Positions 11,975 to 25,600 are shown, counted from the first letter of the stretch. The stretch is DNA of 64,000 nt from Antedon bifida (GCA_963402885.1 OY727102.1:372001-436000); one strand, 5' to 3'. Program-made: numbers and translations. Notes: a model not told the origin generated them from the sequence alone.

Positions 11975-13905
11975 TATGCCGTGCGTTTGTTATGCAAATG
12001 AGTGTGCACATGTGCTGTGGGAAAGATGGTATTGTTAGTCATTCGCGATCAACACACAACACTGTTCAATTTTTATTTGTTAATCTTTTACATTAGAATT
12101 ATAATTCTACCGTTATCTACCAATATCCGTTTCATGCAAGATATTGTATTGTAGGCCTACTAATATGTTGTGAATAAAAGTTTATGGTAGAATAAATAAA
12201 TAAATATGTTTTAAGCAGATCTTCGAAATTGAAGCATATGAAGTCAAGTTTTTTAAAACCCAACCTAAAATTGGCATCTGGATAGTTGAAATTTAACATT
12301 ATAATTATCAAAGGTGATAATTGTAATTGTTTTCTAAATTATAGAAATATTAAAATTAGTAAGTAGGCTTTTGTGTGCCAACTCTGTTTATATTTCATAA
12401 TTTTGTTTTGTTGAATTACCGTGACGGCCGCGTGCATTGCATGTCTCACACTTGGGAAACAATCACCATTGTATGGCTGGTCCTGAAGACTTTTATATTT
12501 CGTTTCATTTCCGGGGACTAAGCTTTCATCCTTAGCTCTGCCCCAACCATGGTGAGCTTAACTGGAGACTTAATGTTTAATTTCATATTTCAATAAATAT
12601 TTTTTTCAAAATTGTCTTTGCTCAGCCCCAATCATGGTGGGGTAGTGAAGACTCTTATATATCATGTTTCAAAATACTATAGGTGTCATTTCTGAGGACC
12701 TATTTTAAACAGTTTGGTAAGCCATGCGTTGTTATGCAAATGAGTTTGTGCAGGTGTAATGCGGAAGATGGTATTGTTAGTCCTACGCGGTGAACACGCC
12801 ACAAAATTAAATTTAAAAGTTAAATTTTTATTTTGTTAATCTTTATTAGAAATTCAAATCATGTAAAGATACAATTTTCCGGGCGGGAATCTAGAAACTC
12901 TCCTCCTTTAGTTTACAAAAGTAATCTTGAAAAGAACCCCATGTGGAAAATAAGCTTATCCGTTGAAAAGAAGCCACCGTACCCAAGAGTAATAAAAAAT
13001 GAGGAACATTCGGGGTGTATATGGTCTCTATTTAATGGAAAAATGAATGCCATACACTTTTGTTTATGATTTAAGGTCCACTTGCCTAGGCCTGACATTT
13101 TCAACCCTCCAAATATCTCTCTTTAAAAAAAAACCAATATTCATAAAAAAATATCCGTGAGGTTCGAACCCGGGCCAGGTGATACCCAGAATAAACATGT
13201 TTTAAACAGATAGTTTGTCTCCGATGGTTTTTGTATGGGGTTAATGGATAGGGAAATAAGATCAAATATAGAACATTTGCAAAGATGCCGATTTTTTTCA
13301 ATTTCGAAGCTTAGACTAATTCCGCCGCCGGGCTAGGCCTTAGGCATATACGAAGTCGTTTTAAAGTAGAAAACCCCACCTAAAATGTTGAAGTCGCATC
13401 TGGCTGGATAGTTGAAATTTTAAAATTATCATAATTATCATAGGTGACTATGTATAGTAATAAGTATAAGTAAGTGCATTTCTGGGCTCTATTTTCATTG
13501 CTCTGCCTCAACCATGGATGGGCTAGTACTGGAAACTTAATATTTAATTTTATATTTCAATGAATAGGTGCACTTTCCGGGGACAAGCTGATATAATATT
13601 GTCCTGGTGAGTCTTCATAGTTTGTTTCATTCAAATCATGTAACGCCATTTTTTTCGGGCGGGAACCTACTGTATACAGCTCTTTTTTTCAAAATTGTCT
13701 TTGCTCAGCCCCAAGCATGGTGGGGTACTGAAGATTCTTATGCATGTTGTTTGAAAACATAATAGATGTCATTTTCGGGTACCTTGTAGCTCTATTTTAA
13801 ACAGTTTGGTATGTGCGTGCGTTGTTATGCAAATGAGTCTGTGCAGGTGTATTATGGTGAAGATGGTATGTTAGTCATTCGCGGTCAACACGCCACACTG
13901 TTAAA
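11975..13905 (+). repeat. three copies of an octamer-containing block
   Basis: A block with (C)GTTGTTATGCAAATGAGT, then GTGCA(G)GTGT, GAAGATGGTA(TTG)TTAGTC and CGCG(G)TCAACAC recurs at about 11982, 12723 and 13816, with further shared flank (TTTCCGGG, CCCCAANCATGGTGGGGTA). It forms a degenerate large-period tandem repeat inside the 5.8 kb element. Each block has a perfect ATGCAAAT octamer. Confidence 0.7.
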
Positions 13906-14249
13906 TTTTGATGCTATTATTATTTACATTAGAAGATTTTTAAAATCATGTAAATAAAATATTTTCCGGGCGGAAAGCTAGCAGTTCCCCTCGTTTAGTT
14001 TGCAAAAGTAATCTCGAAAAGAACTCCATGTGGAAAAGAAGCCCACACAAGAGTACTAAAAATGAAGGAGCACATGGGCTTCTTTTCGAGGTTTTATGGC
14101 AGTCTATTTAATGAAATGAATGCCATGCAACTTTGTTTCTGATTTTAAAAAGGTCCACTTCCATTCCATTTACAATCCTCAAAATATCTCTCTTTCAAAA
14201 TAAAAGAAAAACAATATTCATTATTTTCCATTTTAAAAAAAATCCACTT

Positions 14250-14520
14250 GCGCCAAATTGGGTCCACTTCAGCACAGTGTATTAACATACGAAAGGATTG
14301 AAACTTGAGTGACTTTATTTCTATTTTATATCACTGCTCCCCTGGTACCAAATTGTGTCCACTTGAGCACAGTGTTTTATACGAAAAGATATTAAAATTC
14401 AGTGACTTTATTTCTATTTTATATCACTGTGCTCCACTGGGGCCAAATTGGGTCCACTTGAGCACATTGTATTAACATACGAAAAGATATTAAAATTTAG
14501 TGACTTTATTTCTATTTTAT
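14250..14520. repeat. right subterminal array of the 5.8 kb element
   Basis: Inverted copies of the 9735-10010 unit: GCCAAATTGGGTCCACTT, (A)GCACAGTGTATTAACATACG, AAAGATATTAAAA, AGTGACTTTATTTCTATTTT. The last unit is interrupted after position 14520 by a LINE fragment and resumes at about 15106 (ATATACGAAACGATATTAAAA ... TATCACTGTGCT). Confidence 0.8.
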
Positions 14521-15105
14521 TTTTTTATTAAACCTTATTTTGTGAGGGTGACCCTAAACAGCATATGCAGACAGTCAAAAAAATATATGGAAAAAGAAAA
14601 ACGGATAAACTATGTTAAAAAAATATAAAAATATATAATATATATGTACTTAAATACAAAAATATAGCCTACAATACTATTATACAAAACGTTGAGTTTT
14701 TTCTTTTGGGATTAAATATTTTTTTAGAGCAGACTTAAAATTATTTATTGTTACCGCATTTCTTAGTTTGGTGGGTAGCAAATTTAGGTATATTGGTGCT
14801 CTAGAGATGAAGCTGTTCTTAAAAGTTTAAGTTTTAGGGAAAGGGACGACAAATTTCCTCTCACTGACAGGCAGCCCAGTTGTAGATGCATGCTAACCAA
14901 AAAACTACAGCAATAGTCAATGTGTGGGAGGATTATAGTGTTATAGAGGAGTATGGATGTGTGTTTATTAATGAAATGACCGAGCACGCGATAAGATGGA
15001 GATGGACAAGCCCAGTTTGGAACGGAGTTTATTTACATGAAAAGAAAAAGATAAATTTGAATCAATGTGAATGCCAAGATGTTTCTGTTTGCCAGTTTGT
15101 GATAT
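14521..15105 (-). pseudogene. decayed 3' end of a CR1/L2-like LINE reverse transcriptase
   Basis: Read on the minus strand this contains ILLYNTIILPHIDYC (from about 14987 down), the typical end of the reverse-transcriptase thumb in CR1/Jockey-type LINEs, and further on, in another frame, SFISRAPIYLNLLPTKLRNAV and NNFKSALKKYLIPK, the usual last residues before the LINE stop. Frame changes show it is dead. The 3' tail ends GGGTCACCCTCACAAAATAAG. It inserted into the right subterminal array of the 5.8 kb element. Confidence 0.7.
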
Positions 15106-15306
15106 GAGTATATACGAAACGATATTAAAAGTAGTGACTTTTATTTCTATTTTATATCACTGTGCTACCCTGGTGCTAAATTGGGTCCACTTGAGCAGTT
15201 ACCGTAGTACTATTTCTATTATTGAAGTTAATAAAGGCATAAATGGCGCTCCGTAGAGAAGTAGAGAATGCTCCAGTCGTCAGAATGACGCTCTGAATTA
15301 TACCTC

Positions 15307-16690
15307 ATTGAAATATCAAAATAACTGTGAATTGCGCCCTCATACTGGCACAACAAGATCTTTTTAGAAAAGTACTGATGTACCGTAGGCACTACATATT
15401 AATATTTTTAATAAAAATGTGACTATAGGCCTATCAGATCCATTTAATTCACACCCCAAAGCAAAGTAGGAAATATATACACATGTATGCATCATGACAG
15501 TTCATTAAGTATTTATGACATTCACATTTATTCAGCAATAAATATATTTTACAATATTGCAGGGATTACAGATAATTTATGACGGTAGGAAAAGATAGCT
15601 TACCTATTTCCTACATTAACCTAATAAATAACCCTATAAATATCTCTCTTTAGATTTTTTCAACCTCTTATTTGAAAAAAATAGTGGGAAAAACTCTTTA
15701 GAAATAGGAACCTTTACAGAAATAGGAATCGGAAGTTTTTCTACCAGCCCGTCTGCCAGGTAACCGGTATTACAAATCACTGTCATTTATTTTATTTAGG
15801 AACTGCAATAGGAACCGGAAGCCAAGTAGGCCGATACTGCGGGTTTTAATCGCGTCTTTCTATTTGTCTTTTTATAGGGCTAATAGGTGAATATGTTTTG
15901 TGGTTTTACATGAAGTGAATAACTTGATTAAAAAACAGGTAGCTGAGTCAACTTCGAATGGGCCTTAGTTAGGCCTAAAGGAAGTTGTTTTTCCAGTTTT
16001 CCAAGCACTGTGAGTCCATCTTATTCTTAATATATTGTATTCGTTTGCTGGCAAATTGGTAGGGAATCTCTCAAAAATTATATTGTAGTAGCATTCACAC
16101 AATTTACGGCATTTCTTTCAACAAAAAAACCCTCTTCTTGCAATGTCGGCTAATCTAAAAAAAAACCCCCACCAATGAATACCGGCCCATGTTCCGTCAT
16201 GAATTAATAAATCACATCCGATTCGTTGACTAGGGGATGAATATCGTTTTGTATTTTAATTCCATTAATTGAAATGAATGTTTAATCTATGTTTTTGTGA
16301 TGACAACGAAAAATCGATATTTCTTATTGTTATGATGAGTGGTTCAGAGACGAAGCAGAAGATTTAGTATTTTGACTTTCGCGCCAATTTCAAAATGAAT
16401 TGCCTTGCGCGGATGAATACCACAGTCTTGTTTTTTCTCTAATTATTTGATTTAAGTCTGAGCAAAACTACTTCATTCTATATTTTAATTAAACCGTTTG
16501 TGTACATTTATTATATTAGAATGCCTTTTATAATTTAATAGTCAAATTTATGGTTGTCGATAATTAAACTACTTTATTATTAGTTATGATACTTGAGTAA
16601 AACGGCCTTTGTCTCCTCTATATCTCCTCACCACACACAAAAACTGACGATGGAAAATGTTGAGTATGCTTTACATAAAACCTAACTAAA
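15307..16690. other. upstream region of the ATAD2-like gene
   Basis: No ORF or recognisable repeat supported. Contains a few TAGGCCTA-type words and presumably the promoter and 5' UTR of the ATAD2-like gene; I cannot place a transcription start. Confidence 0.4.
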
Positions 16691-19600
16691 ATGGTGAAAA
16701 CGAGACATAATGAATGTGTTGAAGATGACGAAGGATCGGCCTTTATTAGCTTGAGGAGTTTAAGAGTTAGTAGACGATCAGGATTACAAGGAAATCAGGT
16801 ATTCTTAGTGCAATCTTCCTACCCTATCTGACTGTCTGTGTGTAGGCTCGTCAAAACGGGACAAGGCCTTGCTAAGCCTTTGTCGATTGGTGGAGCTCTC
16901 CATATTTTTGGCCGACCAGCAAGATGGATTCGAGTAGAAATCTTGCTTTACGAAGGCTTGTTGGTAGGCCTAGCCTAACTGGAAACTCTCTGTAGGCCTA
17001 TTTAAGTATGACGTAAATTAGAAAGTATATATATTTAGTTAGGCCTAGCTAGGCTACACTAGGCCTAGGCTAATTAATAAGCAAATAAACTTAAAACTCT
17101 AGGTAGGGCTAGGCCTAGCCTAGGCCCTAGCTAGAGTAGGAAGGAGGCTAGGCCCCTACTAACTAGGCCCTACAGCTAGGCTAGAGTAGAGGCCCTAAAA
17201 ACTAGACTAGCTAAAGATAGTTAGGTCTAGCCTACTCAGCAGGAGAGGTTCTGGGACGTTTACAATATTATTGGGCTCGACTACCTACCTAGTAGGTCCT
17301 AGTAGCTAGCTAGGACCGCCCATCCATGTCGGGATTGGTATTACCAATTAATAACGAACGGTGAGGTTTTATTAAAATTTCCAGTTCTACTGTGTATACT
17401 CATATTTAATGATTTATGAAAAAACAAATACAACAAAATATTATGGCAATAAATTTTATTAAATTATAATTTCTAATGAAGCTTACAAAACATAATTTGT
17501 CTGTAGGATGAAGATGATAGTAGTCCTGAAATTGTTATGTCAGAAAGAAAAAGACGCCGGATTAGCAGAATTGAGAATAATGAAAAACATCAACAAGTAA
17601 ATTGTACACATGCACCGGAAAATAACGAGGAAAACCCACCCACATTGAAGTAAAATATTTTGCTTTGTTCAAGATTTATTTTTATTATTCATTGTAAAAT
17701 GGAAATGAATTAGAGAACAAGTATATGAATATACAGTAATTAATAAAAGGACATTTATACATTTATATTTAAAAATGTTGAAGAAAAATATTTATTTTGA
17801 CATAAACAAAAATTAATTTTTTAGAAAAAGTAAAATAAAAAGACGTGTAAATCGGGATGAAGATAGTGGAGAGAGTATTTACAGCAATCACACGGTAACA
17901 AGAAAAAATTGGCGGTTACAGAGACGGAATCAGGTGAACGGTACGAGTATGAAAGATGAAGAGGTTGAAGATTCGGTGCGAATAAGAAGAAGTGGTCGTA
18001 GCCGTCGTCAAGTCTACAACACAATGAATACTAAACTACTGGGTAAGACAGCTTTGGCTTGGCATCTAATTAAGTTTGTACATAGGGAAAATATATTTTT
18101 TTACATTTTTTGTTGAATATGCCATTTTAATTTCACTTAATAGTTATTAACTTTAACCAAAAAATTGGATTGAAAAAAAAATAATTTACCAGAAAAAATT
18201 ATAATTTAAAGTAAAAATAGTCTAATTGTCAGACAATGGATTTTTGGTTAAAGCTGTTTGTTTGTTTTTTTTTGCCTTTTATCTAAGTGAAACCATCATT
18301 TTGGTTCCATCTTTGTTTCTACTACCAAATGGCCTATTCGAAGTCTGGTTTTATTAATCTTCATTTTTCATGATTTTTGGGGACAATACATCTTTATTAC
18401 GCTTGTGTTCTCTTCATACTAAATCTTATTTTTGTACAGGGGACTTAATGATGAGTGGAGGAATAAACTTAGCAACAGGACCAACAGATGAAGATGAGGA
18501 GGACCAAGAAGATGAAGAAGTGGAGGAAAGAGATGAGGAAGAAGAAGAAGAAGAGGAGGGTGCTAATAACGAAGGAGAGGCTGCAAGTGATGAAGATGGG
18601 GTAAATAGATTTTTAACATTTTTTTTAATTTGACTAATATATATTTGCCAGTCTTTAAGAAGAATTTCTATTATTATTTTATATGATAATGGACAAATAA
18701 AGATTTTCAGTATTCTGTATTCAAATTTATGTCAATGAAATTAAATGAAAACCATTAAATACTTATGGAGTGATTATTTATTGAAGAAGGAAGCATTAGT
18801 ATTAGTGCTGATGTATTCCGTTACCAATACAAGAAGGAAAGCCAGTAGATAATGGCACTACTCATTGGCATGGTACCAGTGATAATAGTACTCTAAGCCA
18901 ATGATACATTAAGAATATTAACAAATTCCTTAAACCATAATTGCATTTTTATAGGGTTTTTTAATTAACGTTTTTAAAAATATATATACATATTTACCTT
19001 TTTGGCAGGTCCATGACAGTCTTTCTTTCTCCATACTTCTCTATTTAATACTTAAATATGTATTTTTTTTTTTTACTTTTACAAAGTATATGATGTTTAT
19101 ATCTATAAAATTAGGAGTTGGAAAGCATGGATATGTACTCTCGTGTGAAACGACGTCACATCTTGGCAAGGAAAAAGCAGGATGCTTTAGAAAAGGGATC
19201 TGGATCGTCAGATGGAAGCTCAGATGATAGTGATGGTAAGCAAGTTGTTTACTGTTTCCCACCCCTGCCCAAATATGGTCAACACTATGTTTGTCCTCTC
19301 CATCAATGACTTTTTTTAAAATGATAGATGAATAAAAAAAAAAAAAATTTATGAATGAATATTAAATATTTTAAAAGTATATTTATACATTCAACATTGT
19401 GAATTTAAATTTTAAATATTTAAAGATTCTTCAGATGATAGCTCAGATGAGGAGGAGGAAGAAGAAGAGGTGCGCCCTCAACAATCAAATTACAGTCTAC
19501 GAACAAAAAGATCAGTCACGAAGCGGTTTGAAGTTCCAATAGAAGCCCACAAAAAGAGGAACAAAAGGTCGTCACTATTTGATGGTGGCGCATGTTCCCC

Positions 19601-22600
19601 TTTTAGAAGTTACCGCCGACGCAAGCCAGGACCATCTACACCAGTCAGGAGCCCTGTTAAGAGGTAAGGTTTCGACGTCTCCACTTTATTTTTAAAGATT
19701 ATCAATGAAAATTGTTATTATGGCTTTTACAGACGCATAGTAGTGACAGTGAAGACAATTACAGAGCTTTGTTTGAGACAAAGACATTTTTAAATCAACC
19801 AAACACAATTATGAAACAAACAAGATGTATATGATGTCTCAAACTCATTCTTTCCCATTAATCCAGCTCTCAATCTCAAATTGCTTCAAGAAGAATGAAA
19901 TTTGATGGAGAGAGTAAATCTTTACAATTTTTAGAGCATAACTGTTTATGTGATTGTTTTTTCAGAATGAGGCGACGTCATGCCACTCACAATCGTTCTT
20001 CCACAAGTTCTGACTCGTCTGATGATGAACGCAGATTTGAACGGAGGAAAAAGAAAAGCATGGCAAAGGCTAGAATGAGGTGACATTTTTAACAATTATT
20101 TATAGCTGTTTTAATATCCCTATAGTGAAAATCCCATATGGTTCATTTTGAGAATGTTTAGAATAAATTGTTGTCATTTTTTTTTGGTTGTTATAATCAT
20201 TAATTAATAACACATATATGCTACTGCATTCCATATCTATAGTATTATACTAAATGAGTCAATTTTTTTTTTATTATTAAACTTTGTTTAATGAGGGTGA
20301 CTCATAAGAGAAATTTGTAATACCGATGCCTTCACTATTCATACCTGTACAGTATATTATAAATATTTTTGTGTAATTTGTTTTATAAGTATTTTAAATA
20401 TGTTATATATGGTCTTTTTATATTTATATTCTTGCCAAGGAAGACAATTTTCATAATGTAATTTTATTTATTTTATGATGAATAAAATTTTATCTATCTA
20501 TCTATAACAGCTGAGGCTGACATGCATGAGGCCCTCAACACTTAATAGGAACGATACAAACACAAAAAACGGATGACAAAAATGGAAAAAAACAGACCAA
20601 TATATACATATATTACATATGCTCTACCTTGGTATTGAGCACTCTATCTATACATATATTACATATGCTCTACCTTGGTATTGAGCACTCTATCCTAACG
20701 GTCTGTTAATTTCAACCTGAATATATTACATATATATGTAATTTGTAAATATATAGAATTAAAAATAGGAATATAGTTTAAGAAAGGGAGAATCATGTGT
20801 TTTTTTTAGTTTCACAAATATTTTACTTAATGACTGGTTTTCATTTCAGATGCCTCCCAATGAATCTGGCACCTGATGACCTCACAGGTGTAATGAAAGA
20901 TCGTCAGAAGATAGGTAGTAGTTTGGCAGACATCGATCCTATGACTATTGATTCATCGGTAATATTATTCATTTTCTTAATACTGTCGACTCTCAAAACC
21001 AGAAACTCTCTCAAAAGCAGAAACTGTCTCAAAACCAGACATGTCTTGTTGCCAAAAGGTCTTAAATTCTTGTTACCATTCAAAAAGAAACCCAAATTAG
21101 ACCAGTCCAAGAGTGTCCGGCATTGAGAGAGTTGACTGTTGTCTCTAGGACTAGTTTATATTGAATCAATGTTTTACTTTTACAGTTCAAAACAAGTCTT
21201 TTTCCTTTCATATTATTTCATGTTTTTTTTTATTAGGTTACATTTGAAAATGTTGGTGGCCTTGGTAAACATGTTCAAGCACTTAAAGAAATGGTGGTGT
21301 TTCCTTTACTATACCCAGAGGTGTTTGAACGTTTTAAGATCACCCCACCCAGGGGAGTACTCTTCCATGGCCCCCCAGGTACAGGCAAAACCTTAGTTGC
21401 AAGAGCCTTAGCAAATGAATGCCGGCATGGGGATAAGCATGTATCTTTCTTTATGAGGAAAGGAGCTGATTGCCTCAGCAAGTGGGTTGGAGAATCAGAG
21501 AGACAATTGAGACTCCTCTTTGACCAGGTTAGTTATTTCATGTTTCTATGCATTTAATACAACAAGTATGAAAGTGATCAAATGTATAACCAGTATATAT
21601 TTAGTAATGAAAGACTGAAAGATGTGGAAAAGAAAATAAATAAAGTTTGATAGAATGACAGTACTGTATGCCTTAATATGTAATTTGTCAAGTGATTATG
21701 ATGTTGGATGAAAGGAATAAATGATTAAAAAAGACTGAAATAATATTTAGTGTGAATTCTATCATCTTTTAGGCCTGCACGATGCATCCTGCAATAATAT
21801 TTAGTGTGAATTCTATCATCTTTTAGGCCTACACGATGCATCCTGCAATAATATTTAGTGTGAATTCTATCACTACATCTTTTAGGCCTACACGATGCAT
21901 CCTGCAATAATATTTAGTGTGAATTCTATCACTACATCTTTTAGGCCTACACGATGCATCCTGCAATAATATTTAGTGTGAATTCTATCACTACATCTTT
22001 TAGGCCTACACGATGCATCCTGCAATAATATTTAGTGTGAATTCTATCACTACATCTTTTAGGCCTACACGATGCATCCTGCAATAATATTTAGTGTGAA
22101 TTCTATCACTACATCTTTTAGGCCTACACGATGCATCCTGCAATAATATTAGTGTGAATTCTATCATCTTTTAGGCCTGCACGATGCGTCCTGCAATAAT
22201 ATTTAGTGTGAATTCTATCATCTTTTAGGCCTACACGATGCATCCTGCAATAATATTTAGTGTGAATTCTATCACTACATCTTTTAGGCCTACACGATGC
22301 ATCCTGCAATAATATTAGTGTGAATTCTATCATCTTTTAGGCCTGCACGATGCGTCCTGCAATAATATTTAGTGTGAATTCTATCATCTTTTAGGCCTAC
22401 ACGATGCATCCTGCAATAATATTTAGTGTGAATTCTATCACTACATCTTTTAGGCCTACACGATGCATCCTGCAATAATATTTAGTGTGAATTCTATCAC
22501 TACATCTTTTAGGCCTACACGATGCATCCTGCAATAATATTAGTGTGAATTCTATCATCTTTTAGGCCTGCACGATGCGTCCTGCAATAATATTTAGTGT

Positions 22601-25600
22601 GAATTCTATCATCTTTTAGGCCTACACGATGCATCCTGCAATAATATTTAGTGTGAATTCTATCACTACATCTTTTAGGCCTACACGATGCATCCTGCAA
22701 TAATATTAGTGTGAATTCTATCATCTTTTAGGCCTGCACGATGCGTCCTGCAATAATATTTAGTGTGAATTCTATCATCTTTTAGGCCTGCACGATGCAT
22801 CCTGCAATAATATTTAGTGTGAATTCTATCATCTTTTAGGCCTACACGATGCATCCTGCAATAATATTTAGTGTGAATTCTATCACTACATCTTTTAGGC
22901 CTACACGATGCATCCTGCAATAATATTTAGTGTGAATTCTATCACTACATCTTTTAGGCCTACACGATGCATCCTGCAATAATATTTAGTGTGAATTCTA
23001 TCACTACATCTTTTAGGCCTACACGATGCATCCTGCAATAATATTTAGTGTGAATTCTATCACTACATCTTTTAGGCCTACACGATGCATCCTGCAATAA
23101 TATTTAGTGTGAATTCTATCACTACATCTTTTAGGCCTACACGATGCATCCTGCAATAATATTAGTGTGAATTCTATCATCTTTTAGGCCTGCACGATGC
23201 GTCCTGCAATAATATTTAGTGTGAATTCTATCATCTTTTAGGCCTACACGATGCATCCTGCAATAATATTTAGTGTGAATTCTATCACTACATCTTTTAG
23301 GCCTACACGATGCATCCTGCAATAATATTAGTGTGAATTCTATCATCTTTTAGGCCTGCACGATGCGTCCTGCAATAATATTTAGTGTGAATTCTATCAT
23401 CTTTTAGGCCTACACGATGCATCCTGCAATAATATTTAGTGTGAATTCTATCACTACATCTTTTAGGCCTACACGATGCATCCTGCAATAATATTTAGTG
23501 TGAATTCTATCACTACATCTTTTAGGCCTACACGATGCATCCTGCAATAATATTAGTGTGAATTCTATCATCTTTTAGGCCTGCACGATGCGTCCTGCAA
23601 TAATATTTAGTGTGAATTCTATCATCTTTTAGGCCTACACGATGCGTCCTGCAATAATATTCTTTGATGAGATTGATGGCTTAGCTCCTGTACGTTCCAG
23701 TAGACAGGACCAAATTCACAGCTCCATTGTGTCAACATTGCTAGCATTAATGGATGGGCTTGATAGCCGGGGAGAGATTGTCGTGATAGGCGCCACCAAT
23801 CGGATTGATTCTATTGATCCTGCATTGAGAAGACCAGGACGTTTTGACAGAGAGTTTCTGTTTCCGCTTCCTTCAAAAGAGGTAACAACATAAATAAATA
23901 AAACTAGACATGAAACTCGTCACTTTGACGAGTTAGTTATCCGCACCACGACAAACGCCACGTGCACGTCATACGTTGGAATATTGCACACAGATAAAGA
24001 TTATGGCATTATGACAAGAACTGAAGAATATGACATGCTGTTAGTGCTGAATTTTGTGTCATATAGTATATACATGCAAACAGTATAAGCTGTATACATA
24101 TTACATACAGTGTAGAATAGGTGAAATTACGGGACCCGCCATTTATTCCAATTTTTAACATGGCGACGGTATCAAAATGAAACACTTAGATAGCAATTTC
24201 AGAAGGAAATTATCTCAGGAACAACATATTAACGTGTAGAAGAAATTTGAATACGTAAAATATAGATGCGCACCCTTTTAAATGTGATGAACTATTACGC
24301 AAAATATGAAAATACGACTTTTTTTATTCAACTGGCCATATGATGACATCACAACATCCGATTGGCAAAATGTTTACATGAATTCGTATCTACAATCCAA
24401 TAGCTTCCAGAAAACGTTTTAATCGTGATTATCACATTTTATTCTTACGAGCTATTACAGATTAAAATTTACTGTAAAGATGAAATTAATGACCCACGTA
24501 ATTAAAATTTTTAGGCATGATGACGTCATAAAAATTAAAATATTTTTATCTCATGCTAAAGAAAGTTGATTGACCTACACAATATATAAATGTAGGAGAA
24601 AAAGGAATACAGATAAGCGCGATGCGCTCCATTGAATGTGATGAGCAATAACGAAAGAGACAAAAATCCTATATTTTACATTCGTGTGGCCATACGATGA
24701 CGTCACAATGTTTTTTTAGCCTTATTGATGCATGATCCGATATCTACAACTCATCAACTTCTAGATTTTGTAATAAAAATAAACGGTTAACGGTTTACTT
24801 TAGAAACTATGACTGTTTAAAAAAAGACATAATTTTGACGATTTTTTAAGCTTTTTCATAAAAAACGCGCACGAATTGTCTAATTCAACGTGTTCGTATG
24901 GCGTTATTTAAACTGGAAAAGGTCTAAATTGTTTTCAAAATCACTGGGAAAGGCTTGAAAAATATAATTCAAGAGAAAAAAATATGTTTTTAACGCTACG
25001 TGCGCACCGCGCGCATAAAAAATTGCGCGCCCGTGGGAATTTTTGACATGCTCAAAATGACAAGAAACGCGTAAAAAGTTGATTAGAAATTAATTTTGCG
25101 CATTTTGAAATTTTAAATGCGCGTGCGCGCGTAACTTCTTGTCAAACATGCCATTTTTAATCCGTAGAAAGTTTGCCCCTGATATGACTTAAATTTTGTC
25201 AAAGTGTCAATACTAAATGACTTTTGGTTTTTAATCTATGATCAATCATTGAAATTCATAAAATTGCGCATAAGTCACGTTGCGCAACTATGACGTCATT
25301 CAAAAATAGGAGGTGCACAACTTCACGTAAATGCCCATATGTTGTCAAAGTTATGAAATGTTATGTTTACACATTTTAGAGGAACACGAATCACAAAAAG
25401 GAAGGAAGGAAAGAAGAATAATACAGAAAAAAAATATTGATCTCATACAATTACAAGGAGTTATCCGCTTGGTATACCAAGCGGATAACTAATAAAGTAA
25501 AATCATAGCATCCAACAAATTTTAAACTAGTTAGTCCTATTTATAAAATAGAAACGATAATATACATTTTGTTATTTTTTTAAAAATCTTTCACAGGCTC

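Larger units (their letters stand above)
9510..15306. mobile_element. non-coding element of about 5.8 kb with long inverted termini
   Basis: Left terminus 9510-9620 and right terminus 15195-15306 are inverted copies: both carry GAGGTATA, TTCAGA, GTCATTCTGACGACTGGAG, AGAGAATG/CATTCTCT, CGGAGCGCCATTTATGCC and AGTACTACGGTA. Inside them, inverted subterminal arrays (9735-10010 and 14250-15195) share the AGCACAGTG...CACTGTGCT unit. No transposase or other conserved ORF is visible, so it would be non-autonomous. Flanking ATTGAA at 9498-9503 and 15307-15312 could be part of a target duplication but is offset by a few bases on the left. It carries nested repeats (LINE fragment, tRNA-like SINE, MITE B). 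It separates the divergent tectonic and ATAD2-like genes and begins 45 bp from the tectonic ATG. Confidence 0.75.

Noticed and set aside
21725..23488. Repeated minus-strand ORFs ([18 protein letters not shown])
   Set aside because: Antisense translations of the ATAD2 acceptor array, not genes.
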